Source of the DNA: an uncultured Prevotella sp.
GTDB taxonomy: Bacteria; Bacteroidota; Bacteroidia; Bacteroidales; Bacteroidaceae
Direction: 5' to 3'
Length of the DNA: 30,949 nucleotides
Assembly: GCA_900557255.1 (NCBI GenBank)
Contig: USSA01000020.1
Coordinates: 1 to 30,949, forward strand
The position numbers were made by a program, and so were the translations under genes. Each line of letters starts with the position of its first letter. Within the stretch, counting starts at the first letter, position 1. Below, one piece after another: positions 7,898-16,043 of this stretch. Below the pieces are notes generated by a model. The model was not told the origin of the DNA, did no database searches, and was given only the letters and a program-made list of their open reading frames with translations.

Positions 7898-8394
7898 TGA
7901 ATATGGCAGACCCAATCAGACGATACAACATCATCACCCTACGCCCTCATTGGGCGCAGTATGTCATCTCGCAAGGGATGTCGTTCATCATCAGCTGTGC
8001 CCTGTTCCTTGTTGCCGGTCACGACAGCATCACCTACAAGATGCCTTTCGTGGTACTTGGAGGTGTGATGACCTGCATCATGCTCTATAGATGCTTATAT
8101 CTCTACAAACTAAGATATATCATCACCTCTGAACAGCTCATCATCCAGCATGGAGTACTGACCAGAACCAGTGATTACATAGAGCTGTACCGAGTGGTGG
8201 ATTTCAGCGAGAACCGTGACATCCTGGAACAGTTGTTCGGCTTGAAGACAGTATGGATATTCAGCGGAGACCGCTCCAATCCCAAACTGGACATCTACGG
8301 TGTGAAAGAAAGGTTGGACGTGGTGAGAATCATCCGTGAACGTGTAGAATACAACAAAAAGAGAAAGGGCATATATGAAATTACCAACAGATAA
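7897..8394 (+). CDS. Membrane-anchored bacterial PH domain protein
   Basis: A 165-residue membrane protein. Two transmembrane segments lie at about 22-42 and 48-70, followed by a bacterial PH-like (bPH2) domain from about 72 with the typical strands LRYIITSEQLIIQHGVLTR, YIELYRVVDF and a C-terminal helix. The two-helix hairpin plus PH module is the standard form of this family. The start overlaps the preceding stop by one base; a second Met three codons in could also serve. It overlaps the next gene by 20 bases. Function in the element is unknown; it may help assemble a membrane complex for transfer. Confidence 0.75.
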   Translation: MNMADPIRRYNIITLRPHWAQYVISQGMSFIISCALFLVAGHDSITYKMPFVVLGGVMTCIMLYRCLYLYKLRYIITSEQLIIQHGVLTRTSDYIELYRVVDFSENRDILEQLFGLKTVWIFSGDRSNPKLDIYGVKERLDVVRIIRERVEYNKKRKGIYEITNR

Positions 8395-9088
8395 CAGAAG
8401 AAGCAAGGTTGTTGCAGCCATTACCTTGGCGTTAATGCTGCTGCCTACTATAGCTCATGCTCAGGTTGCCTCCAGCAATCCATTGGAGTATGTTGCCTTG
8501 GCTGAGGGAAACGAACTTATCAACGGTCAAATCAAGAACCAGATAGAAGACCAGCAGAAGACTGCATTCCTTCAGAACACCATCGCAGCTGAGTTCTCGC
8601 AGATTCACAAATGGGAAAAGAAGTACAACAGCTATCTGAAAACGGCATCGGGTTATGCTTCCACGTTGAAAGCCTGCACCTCGCTCTATGACGATGGTGT
8701 GAGGATCTTCATCAACTTGTGCAATCTGAAGAAGGCCATAGCAAGCAACCCACAGGGCATTGTGGCGACAGCAAGCATGAACAATCTCTATATCGAGACG
8801 GCCACAGAGCTCGTAACGGTATATACCACTTTAAAGGATGCCATAGCCAAAGGTGGCAATGAGAATATGCTCACTGGTGCAGAACGAAGCAAAACCCTCT
8901 GGGAACTGAACGACCGTCTGGCACAGTTCAACAAGAAGCTGTCAAGGCTATGTCTAAGCATCAGATACTACACCATGGCCGATGTCTGGAACAATGTCAC
9001 GGCAGGAATGCTCGACCGGAGCAATGCCGAAATAGCCAGTCAAGCCCTTGGCAGATGGCGCAGATGCGCCAGAGTTGTAACACCATAA
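8375..9088 (+). CDS. Secreted helical protein, TrbJ/VirB5-like (paralogue 1)
   Basis: A 237-residue protein with a signal peptide (about residues 9-29, ending AHAQ) and an almost wholly helical mature part rich in Gln, Asn, Lys and Leu. Its architecture (secreted, long helices, no catalytic motif) resembles TrbJ/VirB5-type pilus-tip or stabilising proteins of type IV systems, but this is a structural analogy only. The end, DVWN...ALGRWRRCAR, matches the end of the next gene product (DVWAEIDYGAR...RWRRNAR), as does the Leu-rich helix RLCLSIRYYTMADVW compared with RLIRAVKYTRLSDVW. The two are likely diverged tandem duplicates. Confidence 0.65.
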   Translation: MKLPTDNRRSKVVAAITLALMLLPTIAHAQVASSNPLEYVALAEGNELINGQIKNQIEDQQKTAFLQNTIAAEFSQIHKWEKKYNSYLKTASGYASTLKACTSLYDDGVRIFINLCNLKKAIASNPQGIVATASMNNLYIETATELVTVYTTLKDAIAKGGNENMLTGAERSKTLWELNDRLAQFNKKLSRLCLSIRYYTMADVWNNVTAGMLDRSNAEIASQALGRWRRCARVVTP

Positions 9089-9113
9089 GAAATATTATTT
9101 GAGGATAACATTT

Positions 9114-9812
9114 ATGAAACGTCTCTATGCTCTCATATTACTTCTCTTTTCTCTCATCCTTCCCTTTGATGGGGAGGATGGGAGTTTTCTCCGTGCACAG
9201 GGCAATGACCCTGTCCTGGCAGGTATGATATTCCAATATACCGACAAGGCCAAGAAAGAGTTGAAGCAGCAGGAACAGATGATGCAACTTGTATCTACAG
9301 GCCATATATGGATCAAGGAAGAGGTAGAAGGTACAACAAACCTGCAGAAGGAGTTCAACAACTATCTTGACCGGTTCAACAGCATCATCAGCTATGCAGC
9401 GCAGATTTATGGTTTCTATCATGAGATAGACCGACTCGTCGGACAGCTCGGCACTTACAGCCACCAGCTCAGCCATCAGACGACCAATGCTCTTGCCGTG
9501 GCTCTATCGGCAAATAGAAATAAGCTCTATCGGGAACTTGTCATAAGCAGTGTCGAGATAGTCAATGACATTAGGCAAGTATGTCTCTCTAATAACAAGA
9601 TGACAGAGAAGCAGCGACTGGAGATAGTCTTTGGCATACGACCGAAACTCAAACTGATGAACCAGAAACTCAAACGGTTGATACGGGCAGTGAAGTACAC
9701 CAGACTGTCAGACGTTTGGGCAGAGATAGACTATGGAGCCAGGAGTGAAGTTGATAAACCTACCATTGTACAGCGATGTAAAGAACGATGGCGAAGGAAC
9801 GCAAGACCTTAA
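9114..9812 (+). CDS. Secreted helical protein, TrbJ/VirB5-like (paralogue 2)
   Basis: A 232-residue protein beginning at the ATG at 9114; an upstream in-frame TTG at 9099 would only lengthen the signal peptide's n-region. The signal peptide (MKRLYALILLLFSLILPFDG) leads to a helical mature protein (KELKQQEQMMQLVS, LQKEFNNYLDRFNSIISY). The C-terminal block (KLKRLIRAVKYTRLSDVWAE then RWRRNARP) parallels the preceding gene product. The 25-base gap places both in one transcript. A pair of non-identical exported subunits of one envelope-spanning complex is a reasonable inference. Confidence 0.62.
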   Translation: MKRLYALILLLFSLILPFDGEDGSFLRAQGNDPVLAGMIFQYTDKAKKELKQQEQMMQLVSTGHIWIKEEVEGTTNLQKEFNNYLDRFNSIISYAAQIYGFYHEIDRLVGQLGTYSHQLSHQTTNALAVALSANRNKLYRELVISSVEIVNDIRQVCLSNNKMTEKQRLEIVFGIRPKLKLMNQKLKRLIRAVKYTRLSDVWAEIDYGARSEVDKPTIVQRCKERWRRNARP

Positions 9813-9873
9813 AGTAAAGGTTCAATATAATCAGATAACAAATAACATTACAATAATTTAGCAATAAAGCATT

Positions 9874-10551
9874 ATGGGTTGGGGTTCATTTTTAAAATCA
9901 ACTCTCCGGTTGGGAGGAAGGATGACCAGTGCAACTGCACACACAGTGGGCAGTGCTGTGCTTCATCCTCAGCAGACCTTGAAAGGCGTAGGTTCTGCCA
10001 CTAAAAGCGCAGTGGTTGGAGGAAGCCTTGGTTACATTGGTTGGGAGAAACTCACCACGGACAAAAGCGTTGTAGGCATTGTCAGCGATGCTGTCATAGG
10101 AGAAGACACCACCAAGAAGATCGGCGACACCGTATCAGGGATTGGCGATGGCGTGAAAGACTTGAAAGACTCTGTTACAGGACTCTCTGACAATGTTAAT
10201 GGGGCTATCAGCAGCGTGGATTCCAAGTGGAGCGGTATGTCTGGCTTCCTTAGAGCCATGTTCTCTGGTCATGGCGGTGACATGTTCGGAAACTTCTTCA
10301 GCAACATAGGCAAAGGCAACGTTTCAGGTCTCAGCCTTATAGGACTTGTAGTCTCTGCCCTCCTCGTCTTCGGTCGCTTCGGATGGTTAGGCAAGATAGC
10401 TGGAGCCGTTCTCGGAATGATGATGATAGGCAATAATGCCAATCTAAGCAGCCTACTTGGTGGCAACAGTGACCGTAAGGCAAGCAACCACAAGGAAGAA
10501 GAAAAGCAGCAAGAAACAGAGCAAACCAATACTGTAAGCAGACGAAGATAA
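9874..10551 (+). CDS. Gly/Ser-rich membrane protein, unknown function
   Basis: A 225-residue protein. The first 120 residues are Gly/Ser/Thr/Val-rich with heptad-like spacing (DTVSGIGDGVKDLKDS, VTGLSDNVNGAISSVDSKWS), resembling an amphipathic or tail-fibre-like helix. Two hydrophobic segments follow at about 152-168 and 171-187, with FGRFGWLGK between them, then a charged Lys/Glu/Gln tail ending in RRR. No signal peptide is evident. The pattern fits an inner-membrane or pore-like component. No family is recognised. Confidence 0.6.
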   Translation: MGWGSFLKSTLRLGGRMTSATAHTVGSAVLHPQQTLKGVGSATKSAVVGGSLGYIGWEKLTTDKSVVGIVSDAVIGEDTTKKIGDTVSGIGDGVKDLKDSVTGLSDNVNGAISSVDSKWSGMSGFLRAMFSGHGGDMFGNFFSNIGKGNVSGLSLIGLVVSALLVFGRFGWLGKIAGAVLGMMMIGNNANLSSLLGGNSDRKASNHKEEEKQQETEQTNTVSRRR

Positions 10552-10577
10552 CAAACACTACAACAAAGTATTATACA

Positions 10578-11408
10578 ATGCACTATACACAAGAAATGAT
10601 ACTACATTCCGACAGTGGCTATTGCATGCCATTCGAGGAAAGAAACGGAGAAGTGACCATGTCCCTGGGCTACGGCAAACAGAAACATCCGCACACTGGA
10701 GAGTCATTTTTCCATCATGGAGTTGACTTCAAGGTCAAGAACTACCTGCTGTCTGCCGTAGCTACCGGCAAGGTGACAGGTCTGGGCAACGATGCTATTC
10801 ACGGCATCTACCAGATTACCCGATATGGTGACTATGAAGTGACCTATGCCCATCTGAGCAACGTGTTTGCCAACTACGGCAAAGAGGTAAAGGCAGGGCA
10901 AGTCATCGCTGTCAGTGCCGACTCCCTCCATGTAGAAGTCAAATACAAGGGTGAAGAACTCAACCCACTGGAGTTCCTCACCATGATCTATAGCAATCTG
11001 AAAGTGATGGAACAGAACGGCAAGCCAGGTGGTGCACCTCAGTTCGTCACTCTTGATATGGATGTTCATACCATGTATGACAAAGACCAGAAGGAGATCG
11101 AAGACCTCATGATGCGCTTCTTCCCCGACTACATGAGCGACATGAGCCAAGGCATCTATGCCCTACCAGAGCATACAGAACTTGCACTTCGCAATATCTT
11201 CACCATGTCGGCCATGAAGAACTACTTCTATGAGACTCTGCCATCCATGGCAAACCCATTGGGCATGGGCGCAAGAAGTATTCCAATAGCCGAGCGAGTA
11301 CAGAACCTCCTTATTGGAGATTTCCTCAACTATCTCGCCTTGCGCCATCAGATTTTTCTGTCGAGCATGAGCGCCATCGAAAAAAAAAAGCACAAGACTG
11401 GGCAATAG
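10578..11408 (+). CDS. Cytoplasmic M23-like domain protein (zero-frame product)
   Basis: A 276-residue zero-frame product with an M23/LytM fold at about 25-135 but no signal peptide. Metal ligands H46 and D50 (HHGVD) and the active-site His H92 (TYAHLS) are present. The usual HxH motif reads SLH (S116, H118), so one of the two catalytic histidines is lost and activity is doubtful. Residues 136-276 are helical and unrelated to M23. Near the end the sequence hits an A10 run and the frame ends soon after (KKKHKTGQ). The next frame continues convincingly to 11713, so the complete protein is probably 378 residues, made by a -1 shift, or else the gene is broken by an indel. Confidence 0.75.
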   Translation: MHYTQEMILHSDSGYCMPFEERNGEVTMSLGYGKQKHPHTGESFFHHGVDFKVKNYLLSAVATGKVTGLGNDAIHGIYQITRYGDYEVTYAHLSNVFANYGKEVKAGQVIAVSADSLHVEVKYKGEELNPLEFLTMIYSNLKVMEQNGKPGGAPQFVTLDMDVHTMYDKDQKEIEDLMMRFFPDYMSDMSQGIYALPEHTELALRNIFTMSAMKNYFYETLPSMANPLGMGARSIPIAERVQNLLIGDFLNYLALRHQIFLSSMSAIEKKKHKTGQ

Positions 11409-11431
11409 CGACAAGCGGAATAGTTGACCCA
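11380..11431 (+). other. Candidate -1 frameshift site: A10 run plus downstream stem
   Basis: The run of ten A (11380-11389) followed by G gives the zero-frame codons GAA AAA AAA AAG, which contain the dnaX-type slippery heptamer A AAA AAG at 11384-11390. Eight bases later TGGGCAA (11399-11405) can pair with TTGACCCA (11424-11431) with one bulged A. The zero-frame TAG is at 11406-11408. This is the spacing seen at known bacterial -1 sites, although the stem is modest; slippage by RNA polymerase on A10 is an alternative. Confidence 0.5.
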
Positions 11432-11713
11432 CTGGCAGAACTGGACATCGATGTGCAAAGCTTCGACATTCCACGTCTGGTGAGCGTCTATCCCGATAAA
11501 TCGGGAATCAGATGGTGGACTAAGGCTTGGTTCAACAACAGCGAGAAAGGCGAAGCTGCCATTGAGATAGAAAGAAATCTGGCCATCAAGTTCATCAACG
11601 ACAACATCGAGAAGGACGAATGGCTGGAGGAATATTCCCCGAAACAGATGGAAGTCTATCACAACGCCATCGAACAGACCAGGGAGCAAATTCTCAACCA
11701 ATTAAACTTGTAA
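11390..11713 (+). CDS. -1 frame continuation of the M23-like protein
   Basis: In the frame reached by a -1 shift at 11390, translation reads AQDWAIATSGIVDPLAELDI and continues without a stop for 107 residues to the TAA at 11711-11713. The first ATG in this frame is at 11453, in the middle of a well-formed hydrophobic/helical sequence, and no start signal precedes it, so an independent gene starting there is unlikely. The part from about 11489 contains KSGIRWWTKAWFNNSEKGEA and ends in a helix (EVYHNAIEQTREQILNQLNL). It lies directly before the next gene (10-base gap), as expected for the true 3' end of the M23-like gene. Confidence 0.65.
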   Translation, partial: AQDWAIATSGIVDPLAELDIDVQSFDIPRLVSVYPDKSGIRWWTKAWFNNSEKGEAAIEIERNLAIKFINDNIEKDEWLEEYSPKQMEVYHNAIEQTREQILNQLNL

Positions 11714-11723
11714 ACATAAAGCT

Positions 11724-12476
11724 ATGGTAGAGTCAAAACAGGATAAGATATTCAATACTAAGGTCATACCGATAATGAATAAAGTTCGGAATGACCTACA
11801 GAACAAGCTTGCAGACGAGTTGCGGTCTAACTCCAATTCGTTTGCAGGTCTGATGGCATCAGCAGCTGGACCAGACGGAGGTATGGCATCCATGCAGGCG
11901 CAAAATGACACCCTCAAATACACAGGCAAATGGACATCCAAGACCACGGAAGACTATATCGCGATGGTCAAGAAAGAGTTGAAGCAACAGCATATCACGG
12001 TCAATGCCGCCATGGAACAGAAGATGATAGACAAGATGATAAAGGACAAAATACCGAAATCATCCATCGACTACATCATGCGAAAGGCTGCCACCAGTAC
12101 CATCTTCTACCTACCGCAGGAAGTCGCAAAATCGCCATTGGAGCAAAAAATAGACTCGGAGGCAGAGAAGCGGTATAAGCCATCGGTCTGGGAAAAGAAC
12201 GCTGGTATAGCCCTTGGCTCTGTAACCGACCTTGCCTGTATGGGAGGATTGGGAGGTGGCTTAAAGACTGCCGCCACCTGGATAGGAAGCGACATGCTCG
12301 TCACCCATGTTGGTGATAAACTCAATGACCGTTCCGATGTTCCCATGATCATTGCACCGGGAAAGGAGGATGAATACAGACGAACGCAGCAGGAAAAGAA
12401 GAAACAAGCGGAGCAGAAACCGCAGAACAAGCCACAATCTGAGGAAGCACAGCAGGCAGAACCAATAGAGAAGTGA
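11724..12476 (+). CDS. Unknown protein with Gly-rich segment and charged tail
   Basis: A 250-residue protein, not recognised. It starts with a Lys-rich amphipathic helix (FNTKVIPIMNKVRNDLQNK), has a helical middle (residues 70-150, KKELKQQHITVNAAMEQKMI), a Gly/Ala-rich mildly hydrophobic stretch at about 172-205 (GGLGGGLKTAATWIGSDMLV) that could insert in a membrane, and a low-complexity Gln/Lys/Glu/Pro tail from 217. No signal peptide or catalytic motif is seen. Its TGA overlaps the GTG start of the next gene, so the two products are probably made together and may interact. Confidence 0.6.
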   Translation: MVESKQDKIFNTKVIPIMNKVRNDLQNKLADELRSNSNSFAGLMASAAGPDGGMASMQAQNDTLKYTGKWTSKTTEDYIAMVKKELKQQHITVNAAMEQKMIDKMIKDKIPKSSIDYIMRKAATSTIFYLPQEVAKSPLEQKIDSEAEKRYKPSVWEKNAGIALGSVTDLACMGGLGGGLKTAATWIGSDMLVTHVGDKLNDRSDVPMIIAPGKEDEYRRTQQEKKKQAEQKPQNKPQSEEAQQAEPIEK

Positions 12477-13111
12477 ACCAATCTGAAGGTGAAGCCAGCA
12501 ACACGCAGCCCGAACAGACTAACATGAACGGTTGGCAAGGACTTCTCACGTCATTCGGCCTCAACGGTATCAGCGATATAGGCCATAATCTTGGCTATGT
12601 ATTGGCCATGCTTCCTGATATGCTCGTCGGCATGTTCACAGGTAAGACCAAGTCCATCAATATCAAGGACAACATGATGCCTATTGCAAGCATTGTCGCA
12701 GGTATGTTCGTCAAGAACCCGATTCTCAAAATGGTGCTCATAGGAATGGGAGGCATGAATCTTCTCAATAAAGCTGGACATGAAGCCTTGGACAACTTCA
12801 AGGCACAGGATCATCCGCAACAGGCTGGTGGCAGAATCAACTATCGCATCTATCCCGAAGAACCTCTGAATGCACGCATCCAGAATCCGGAGATAAGAGC
12901 CAACTGCCTGATTGCAACCATTGACAGAGTGCCCTGTGCCATAGCCCTTCCAGAAAGAGTTGTGGATGCCTACCGTCAAGGAGCGCTGCCTCTCAACACC
13001 CTTGCTAATGCGGTGCTGGCCAAGAACGACCAGATGCGACAGATAGCATCCGAAAAGTACGAGGCTGGCGAACGACAGACAGTCATCGAGAGACCACTTG
13101 CTCAAAGATAA
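12473..13111 (+). CDS. Unknown membrane protein of the operon
   Basis: A 212-residue protein starting at GTG 12473, which overlaps the previous stop; the first ATG, at 12524, would remove 17 polar residues and is a fair alternative. Two hydrophobic regions at about 38-55 (HNLGYVLAMLPDMLVGMF) and 68-95 (MMPIASIVAGMFVKNP, then ILKMVLIGMGG) suggest an inner-membrane hairpin. The C-terminal half is soluble, with RINYRIYPEEPLNARI and a helix VVDAYRQGALPLNTLANAVL. No known domain is recognised. Coupled translation with the preceding gene suggests a shared complex. Confidence 0.6.
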   Translation: MNQSEGEASNTQPEQTNMNGWQGLLTSFGLNGISDIGHNLGYVLAMLPDMLVGMFTGKTKSINIKDNMMPIASIVAGMFVKNPILKMVLIGMGGMNLLNKAGHEALDNFKAQDHPQQAGGRINYRIYPEEPLNARIQNPEIRANCLIATIDRVPCAIALPERVVDAYRQGALPLNTLANAVLAKNDQMRQIASEKYEAGERQTVIERPLAQR

Positions 13112-13123
13112 CATAGAACAAAG

Positions 13124-13564
13124 ATGAAAAGATACTGGTATAAATTCCGTGTCAAATACGGTAAAGCCTTTGACACAGGAAAGAATAAGAAAGTCAGTGA
13201 AGAATACCTGGTAGATGCCGAGAGCTTCACCGAGACAGAGAAACGTGCCACCAAAGCTGCTACAGAGCTTATCGGTACCAGAGACTTCGACATCACAGCC
13301 ATCTCACGTGAACCTATCACTGAGATTCTGAAAGAAGACGAGAATGAAGGCAACCACTGGTACAAGACCGTTGTCTCCTTTGTCACTGAGGATGAAGACA
13401 CTGGCGTAAAGAAGTTCTCACCACAGACCATCTACGTCAATGCTCCTTCGACAAAGGAAGCAGACCGCATGCTACGTCAGCACATGAGCAGCAGTGTGAC
13501 AGAGTGGGAAATCAAATCCATAGCCGAGACCAAGGTTCTTGGAGTTCTTGGCTATAAGCAATGA
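13124..13564 (+). CDS. DUF4494 domain protein
   Basis: A 146-residue protein fitting DUF4494, a family common in Bacteroidota genomes and mobile elements. It begins [14 protein letters not shown], has [19 protein letters not shown] in the middle and the C-terminal strand-helix pattern [13 protein letters not shown] (here [17 protein letters not shown]) to [13 protein letters not shown]. The length is normal for the family. No enzyme residues are known. It starts 12 bases after the previous gene and ends 19 bases before the ATG of the ArdC-MutS fusion. Confidence 0.8.
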   Translation: MKRYWYKFRVKYGKAFDTGKNKKVSEEYLVDAESFTETEKRATKAATELIGTRDFDITAISREPITEILKEDENEGNHWYKTVVSFVTEDEDTGVKKFSPQTIYVNAPSTKEADRMLRQHMSSSVTEWEIKSIAETKVLGVLGYKQ

Positions 13565-13583
13565 TCACAAAAACATCATATCC

Positions 13584-16031
13584 ATGACAGAAAAGAATCA
13601 GCAAGAAAAGATGGCTGCAGAACGTCAGGTGGAACTGTTCACTAAGGCGTTCGGGAAAGCCAAGGAAGATAATGGCATTTGGCTGGACAACAACGGTCGC
13701 AAGGCTCCTGGACTCTACCAGAAGCATTTGCAGGTATCAGCCTTCAATGCCATCATCTTAGGAATGCACGCCGCTCAAAACGGCTACAAGACCAACCAAT
13801 ATACGCTTTTTTCAGAAGCGAAGAAACGTGGTGAGTCTGTTCAAGCAAAAGAGAAAGGAGTACCGTTCCTCTGGTACAACTGGAACGAGTATGTCAACAA
13901 GCACAACCCTGAGGACAAAATCAGCCGTGCAGACTACCAGGCTCTCCCTTCAGACAAACAAGCAGACTATAAAGGTATCAGAAGCCGTGAAGTAAGAGCC
14001 TTGTTCAATATCGAGCAGACTACCCTACCCATGGTTGACAAGACCGCCTTTGAAGCAACAGTCCAGGAATATGGCAGGTTGAACGACCGAAAGGATGTAG
14101 AGTCAGCCTCCACTGGCATTCGCCAAGGTGTAGAAAAGCTTCTGGAAAAAGCACGTGAGAACATGGTCGAAATCCGCAGTGACTCTACCGGTGTAGCACA
14201 TTACGACAGTAAGAGAGACATTGTCTTCCTGCCCAAAGCATCTTCCTACGAACACTATGAGGATTATGCCCGTGATGCAGTATCGCTACTTGTTACAGCC
14301 ACTGGCCATGGGCAGCGACTTGCTCGTGAAGGTATGGTAACGAAGAACGGAAAGGTCTCTGCAGAGGATGCCATGAAGCAGGAGCGTCTGGTCACAGAGG
14401 TTGCCACCGCCGTAAAACTCCAGGAATTGGGAATCTCAGCCAAGCTTTCCCCGGAAAGCATGGCGATGACCGACTATTGGGCAAGAGAACTGAAAGAGAA
14501 TCCTTGTCTCATTGATATACTGGAGAGGGATGTCAACAATGCCGTCGATATGCTCCACAAGGCAGAACGTGGCGAAAAGGTTGAATTGAACAGCAAGACT
14601 GCCAGAAACCAGGCAGATGCCATCAAGAGCATCCTTCCAAAGCACTACTATGTGGCTGACGAAATCAAGACCCTTCCCAACAAGGCCACCAAGGAGTTTG
14701 TCCTCGTGAAGGACGCAGAGGGTAAGATGGCTGACGTAGTTCTTCCGGAAGGTGCTTCCTTAGGTATGGATAACGACATCCCTGGCATGAAGAAAGGTCG
14801 TATCGAACATGCCCTGCAGAAGGAAGGCTATGAAACTGTCACCTTCTACAATGTTGATGGCTCCATGGGCTACCGCCCTGACGACAGTTTCTTTGACGGC
14901 AAGGCTGTCTCTGTTGCCAGACTCAACAACTGGAGCCTGGAGACCATCACACTGCTTGATGTCTCAGATGCAGTGAAACGCTCCGGAGCCGTGGACTTCG
15001 ACAAGATCCTTATGCTGCGTGACGATGAAGGAAAGTGGGCACTCTATCTGAAGCCTGAGAATGAAAAGGCTTTCAGCGTATATCCAGACAAGGCCGATGT
15101 AAACCTGTTCTTCACCACAGTAAAGCAAGGCGACGAGGAGCTTTCAGACACTATGCGTCAGGACATGGCACAGAAATACTACATGGAAGCTTCCAATAAG
15201 CCGGAAATGAAGGTTGACCTCTTCAAAAGCAACGTTCCTACCGAAGAGGTGGACAAAATCCAACGTGTCAACAGCTTCAAGACCAAAGAGACGGACAATC
15301 AGCCAAGTGTCATCCTCTGTATGCCTACAGTGAATGGAGAAAAGCTCAAACCTCGTGAGATCTCACCATCCCAGTGGCAACGTATGTGGCTTGCCGAGAA
15401 CATGCAGGATTACAAGAAACACCTTGCTGCCAGTCTTTTTGCCGATGTACTGCGCAAAGACCGGACCGATGCGGTAGCTGTAGGCACTGAAAAATCGGAG
15501 CAGGAAGCTCAGAGCAATGAGGTGAAGCAGAACACCGCTCAGCAAGAGGAAGACAAGGCTACGGAGGAACAGAAAGAGGAAACTCCAGAAAAGAAAGAGC
15601 AGAAGCAGAAGGAAGAAAAGGCAAAGGAAGAGAAGACGAAGGCAGAGACAAAGGCTGCCGTTGTAGCAATGACTCCGATGTTAAAGCAATTCTACGAGCT
15701 AAAAGGCAAACATCCTGATGCAGTGTTACTTTTCCGTTGTGGAGATTTCTACGAGACCTATTGTCAAGATGCCGAGAAAGCTTCAAAAATCCTGGGCATC
15801 ACGCTTACCAAGAGTTCCCATACCAAGGATGCAGACGGCAAGTCTCTGACCATGGCTGGGTTCCCATACCACGCTCTCGACACCTATCTGCCAAAGCTCA
15901 TCCGTGCAGGAGAACGGGTTGCCATCTGCGACCAGTTGGAAGCCCCCAAACGTGCCACAGAGGAAATTTCCCCCTCCAAGGTAGAGAACCCTCAACAGGA
16001 ACAGAATAATTCATCAGGAATACACAGATAA
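13584..16031 (+). CDS. ArdC-like / pseudo-zincin / MutS domain I fusion
   Basis: An 815-residue multidomain protein. The ATG at 13584 is chosen over an in-frame TTG at 13539 that lies inside the DUF4494 gene. Residues about 5-150 resemble the ArdC N-terminal ssDNA-binding domain ([19 protein letters not shown], then [11 protein letters not shown]). Residues 185-290 align with the zincin domain of ArdC-type proteins, but HExxH is replaced ([15 protein letters not shown], about 232-245), so it should be inactive; the downstream ERLVTEV Glu is kept. Residues 300-640 are of unknown type with repeated DUF3945-like strands. A Glu/Lys low-complexity linker (about 640-692) leads to MutS domain I at about 696-800, with the mismatch-probing Phe-x-Glu intact (GDFYETY, F722/E724). 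It likely travels with or guards transferred DNA. Confidence 0.8.
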   Translation: MTEKNQQEKMAAERQVELFTKAFGKAKEDNGIWLDNNGRKAPGLYQKHLQVSAFNAIILGMHAAQNGYKTNQYTLFSEAKKRGESVQAKEKGVPFLWYNWNEYVNKHNPEDKISRADYQALPSDKQADYKGIRSREVRALFNIEQTTLPMVDKTAFEATVQEYGRLNDRKDVESASTGIRQGVEKLLEKARENMVEIRSDSTGVAHYDSKRDIVFLPKASSYEHYEDYARDAVSLLVTATGHGQRLAREGMVTKNGKVSAEDAMKQERLVTEVATAVKLQELGISAKLSPESMAMTDYWARELKENPCLIDILERDVNNAVDMLHKAERGEKVELNSKTARNQADAIKSILPKHYYVADEIKTLPNKATKEFVLVKDAEGKMADVVLPEGASLGMDNDIPGMKKGRIEHALQKEGYETVTFYNVDGSMGYRPDDSFFDGKAVSVARLNNWSLETITLLDVSDAVKRSGAVDFDKILMLRDDEGKWALYLKPENEKAFSVYPDKADVNLFFTTVKQGDEELSDTMRQDMAQKYYMEASNKPEMKVDLFKSNVPTEEVDKIQRVNSFKTKETDNQPSVILCMPTVNGEKLKPREISPSQWQRMWLAENMQDYKKHLAASLFADVLRKDRTDAVAVGTEKSEQEAQSNEVKQNTAQQEEDKATEEQKEETPEKKEQKQKEEKAKEEKTKAETKAAVVAMTPMLKQFYELKGKHPDAVLLFRCGDFYETYCQDAEKASKILGITLTKSSHTKDADGKSLTMAGFPYHALDTYLPKLIRAGERVAICDQLEAPKRATEEISPSKVENPQQEQNNSSGIHR

Positions 16032-16043
16032 CATGTAATCATC

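Noticed and set aside
11453..11713. A separate 86-residue gene starting at ATG 11453
   Set aside because: Its frame continues 63 bases upstream as plausible protein up to the A10 run, and no start signal precedes the ATG. It is better read as the -1 frame continuation of the M23-like gene.
13539..13583. Upstream TTG start for the ArdC-MutS fusion
   Set aside because: It lies within the end of the DUF4494 gene and adds 15 residues without family support; ATG 13584 is preferred.
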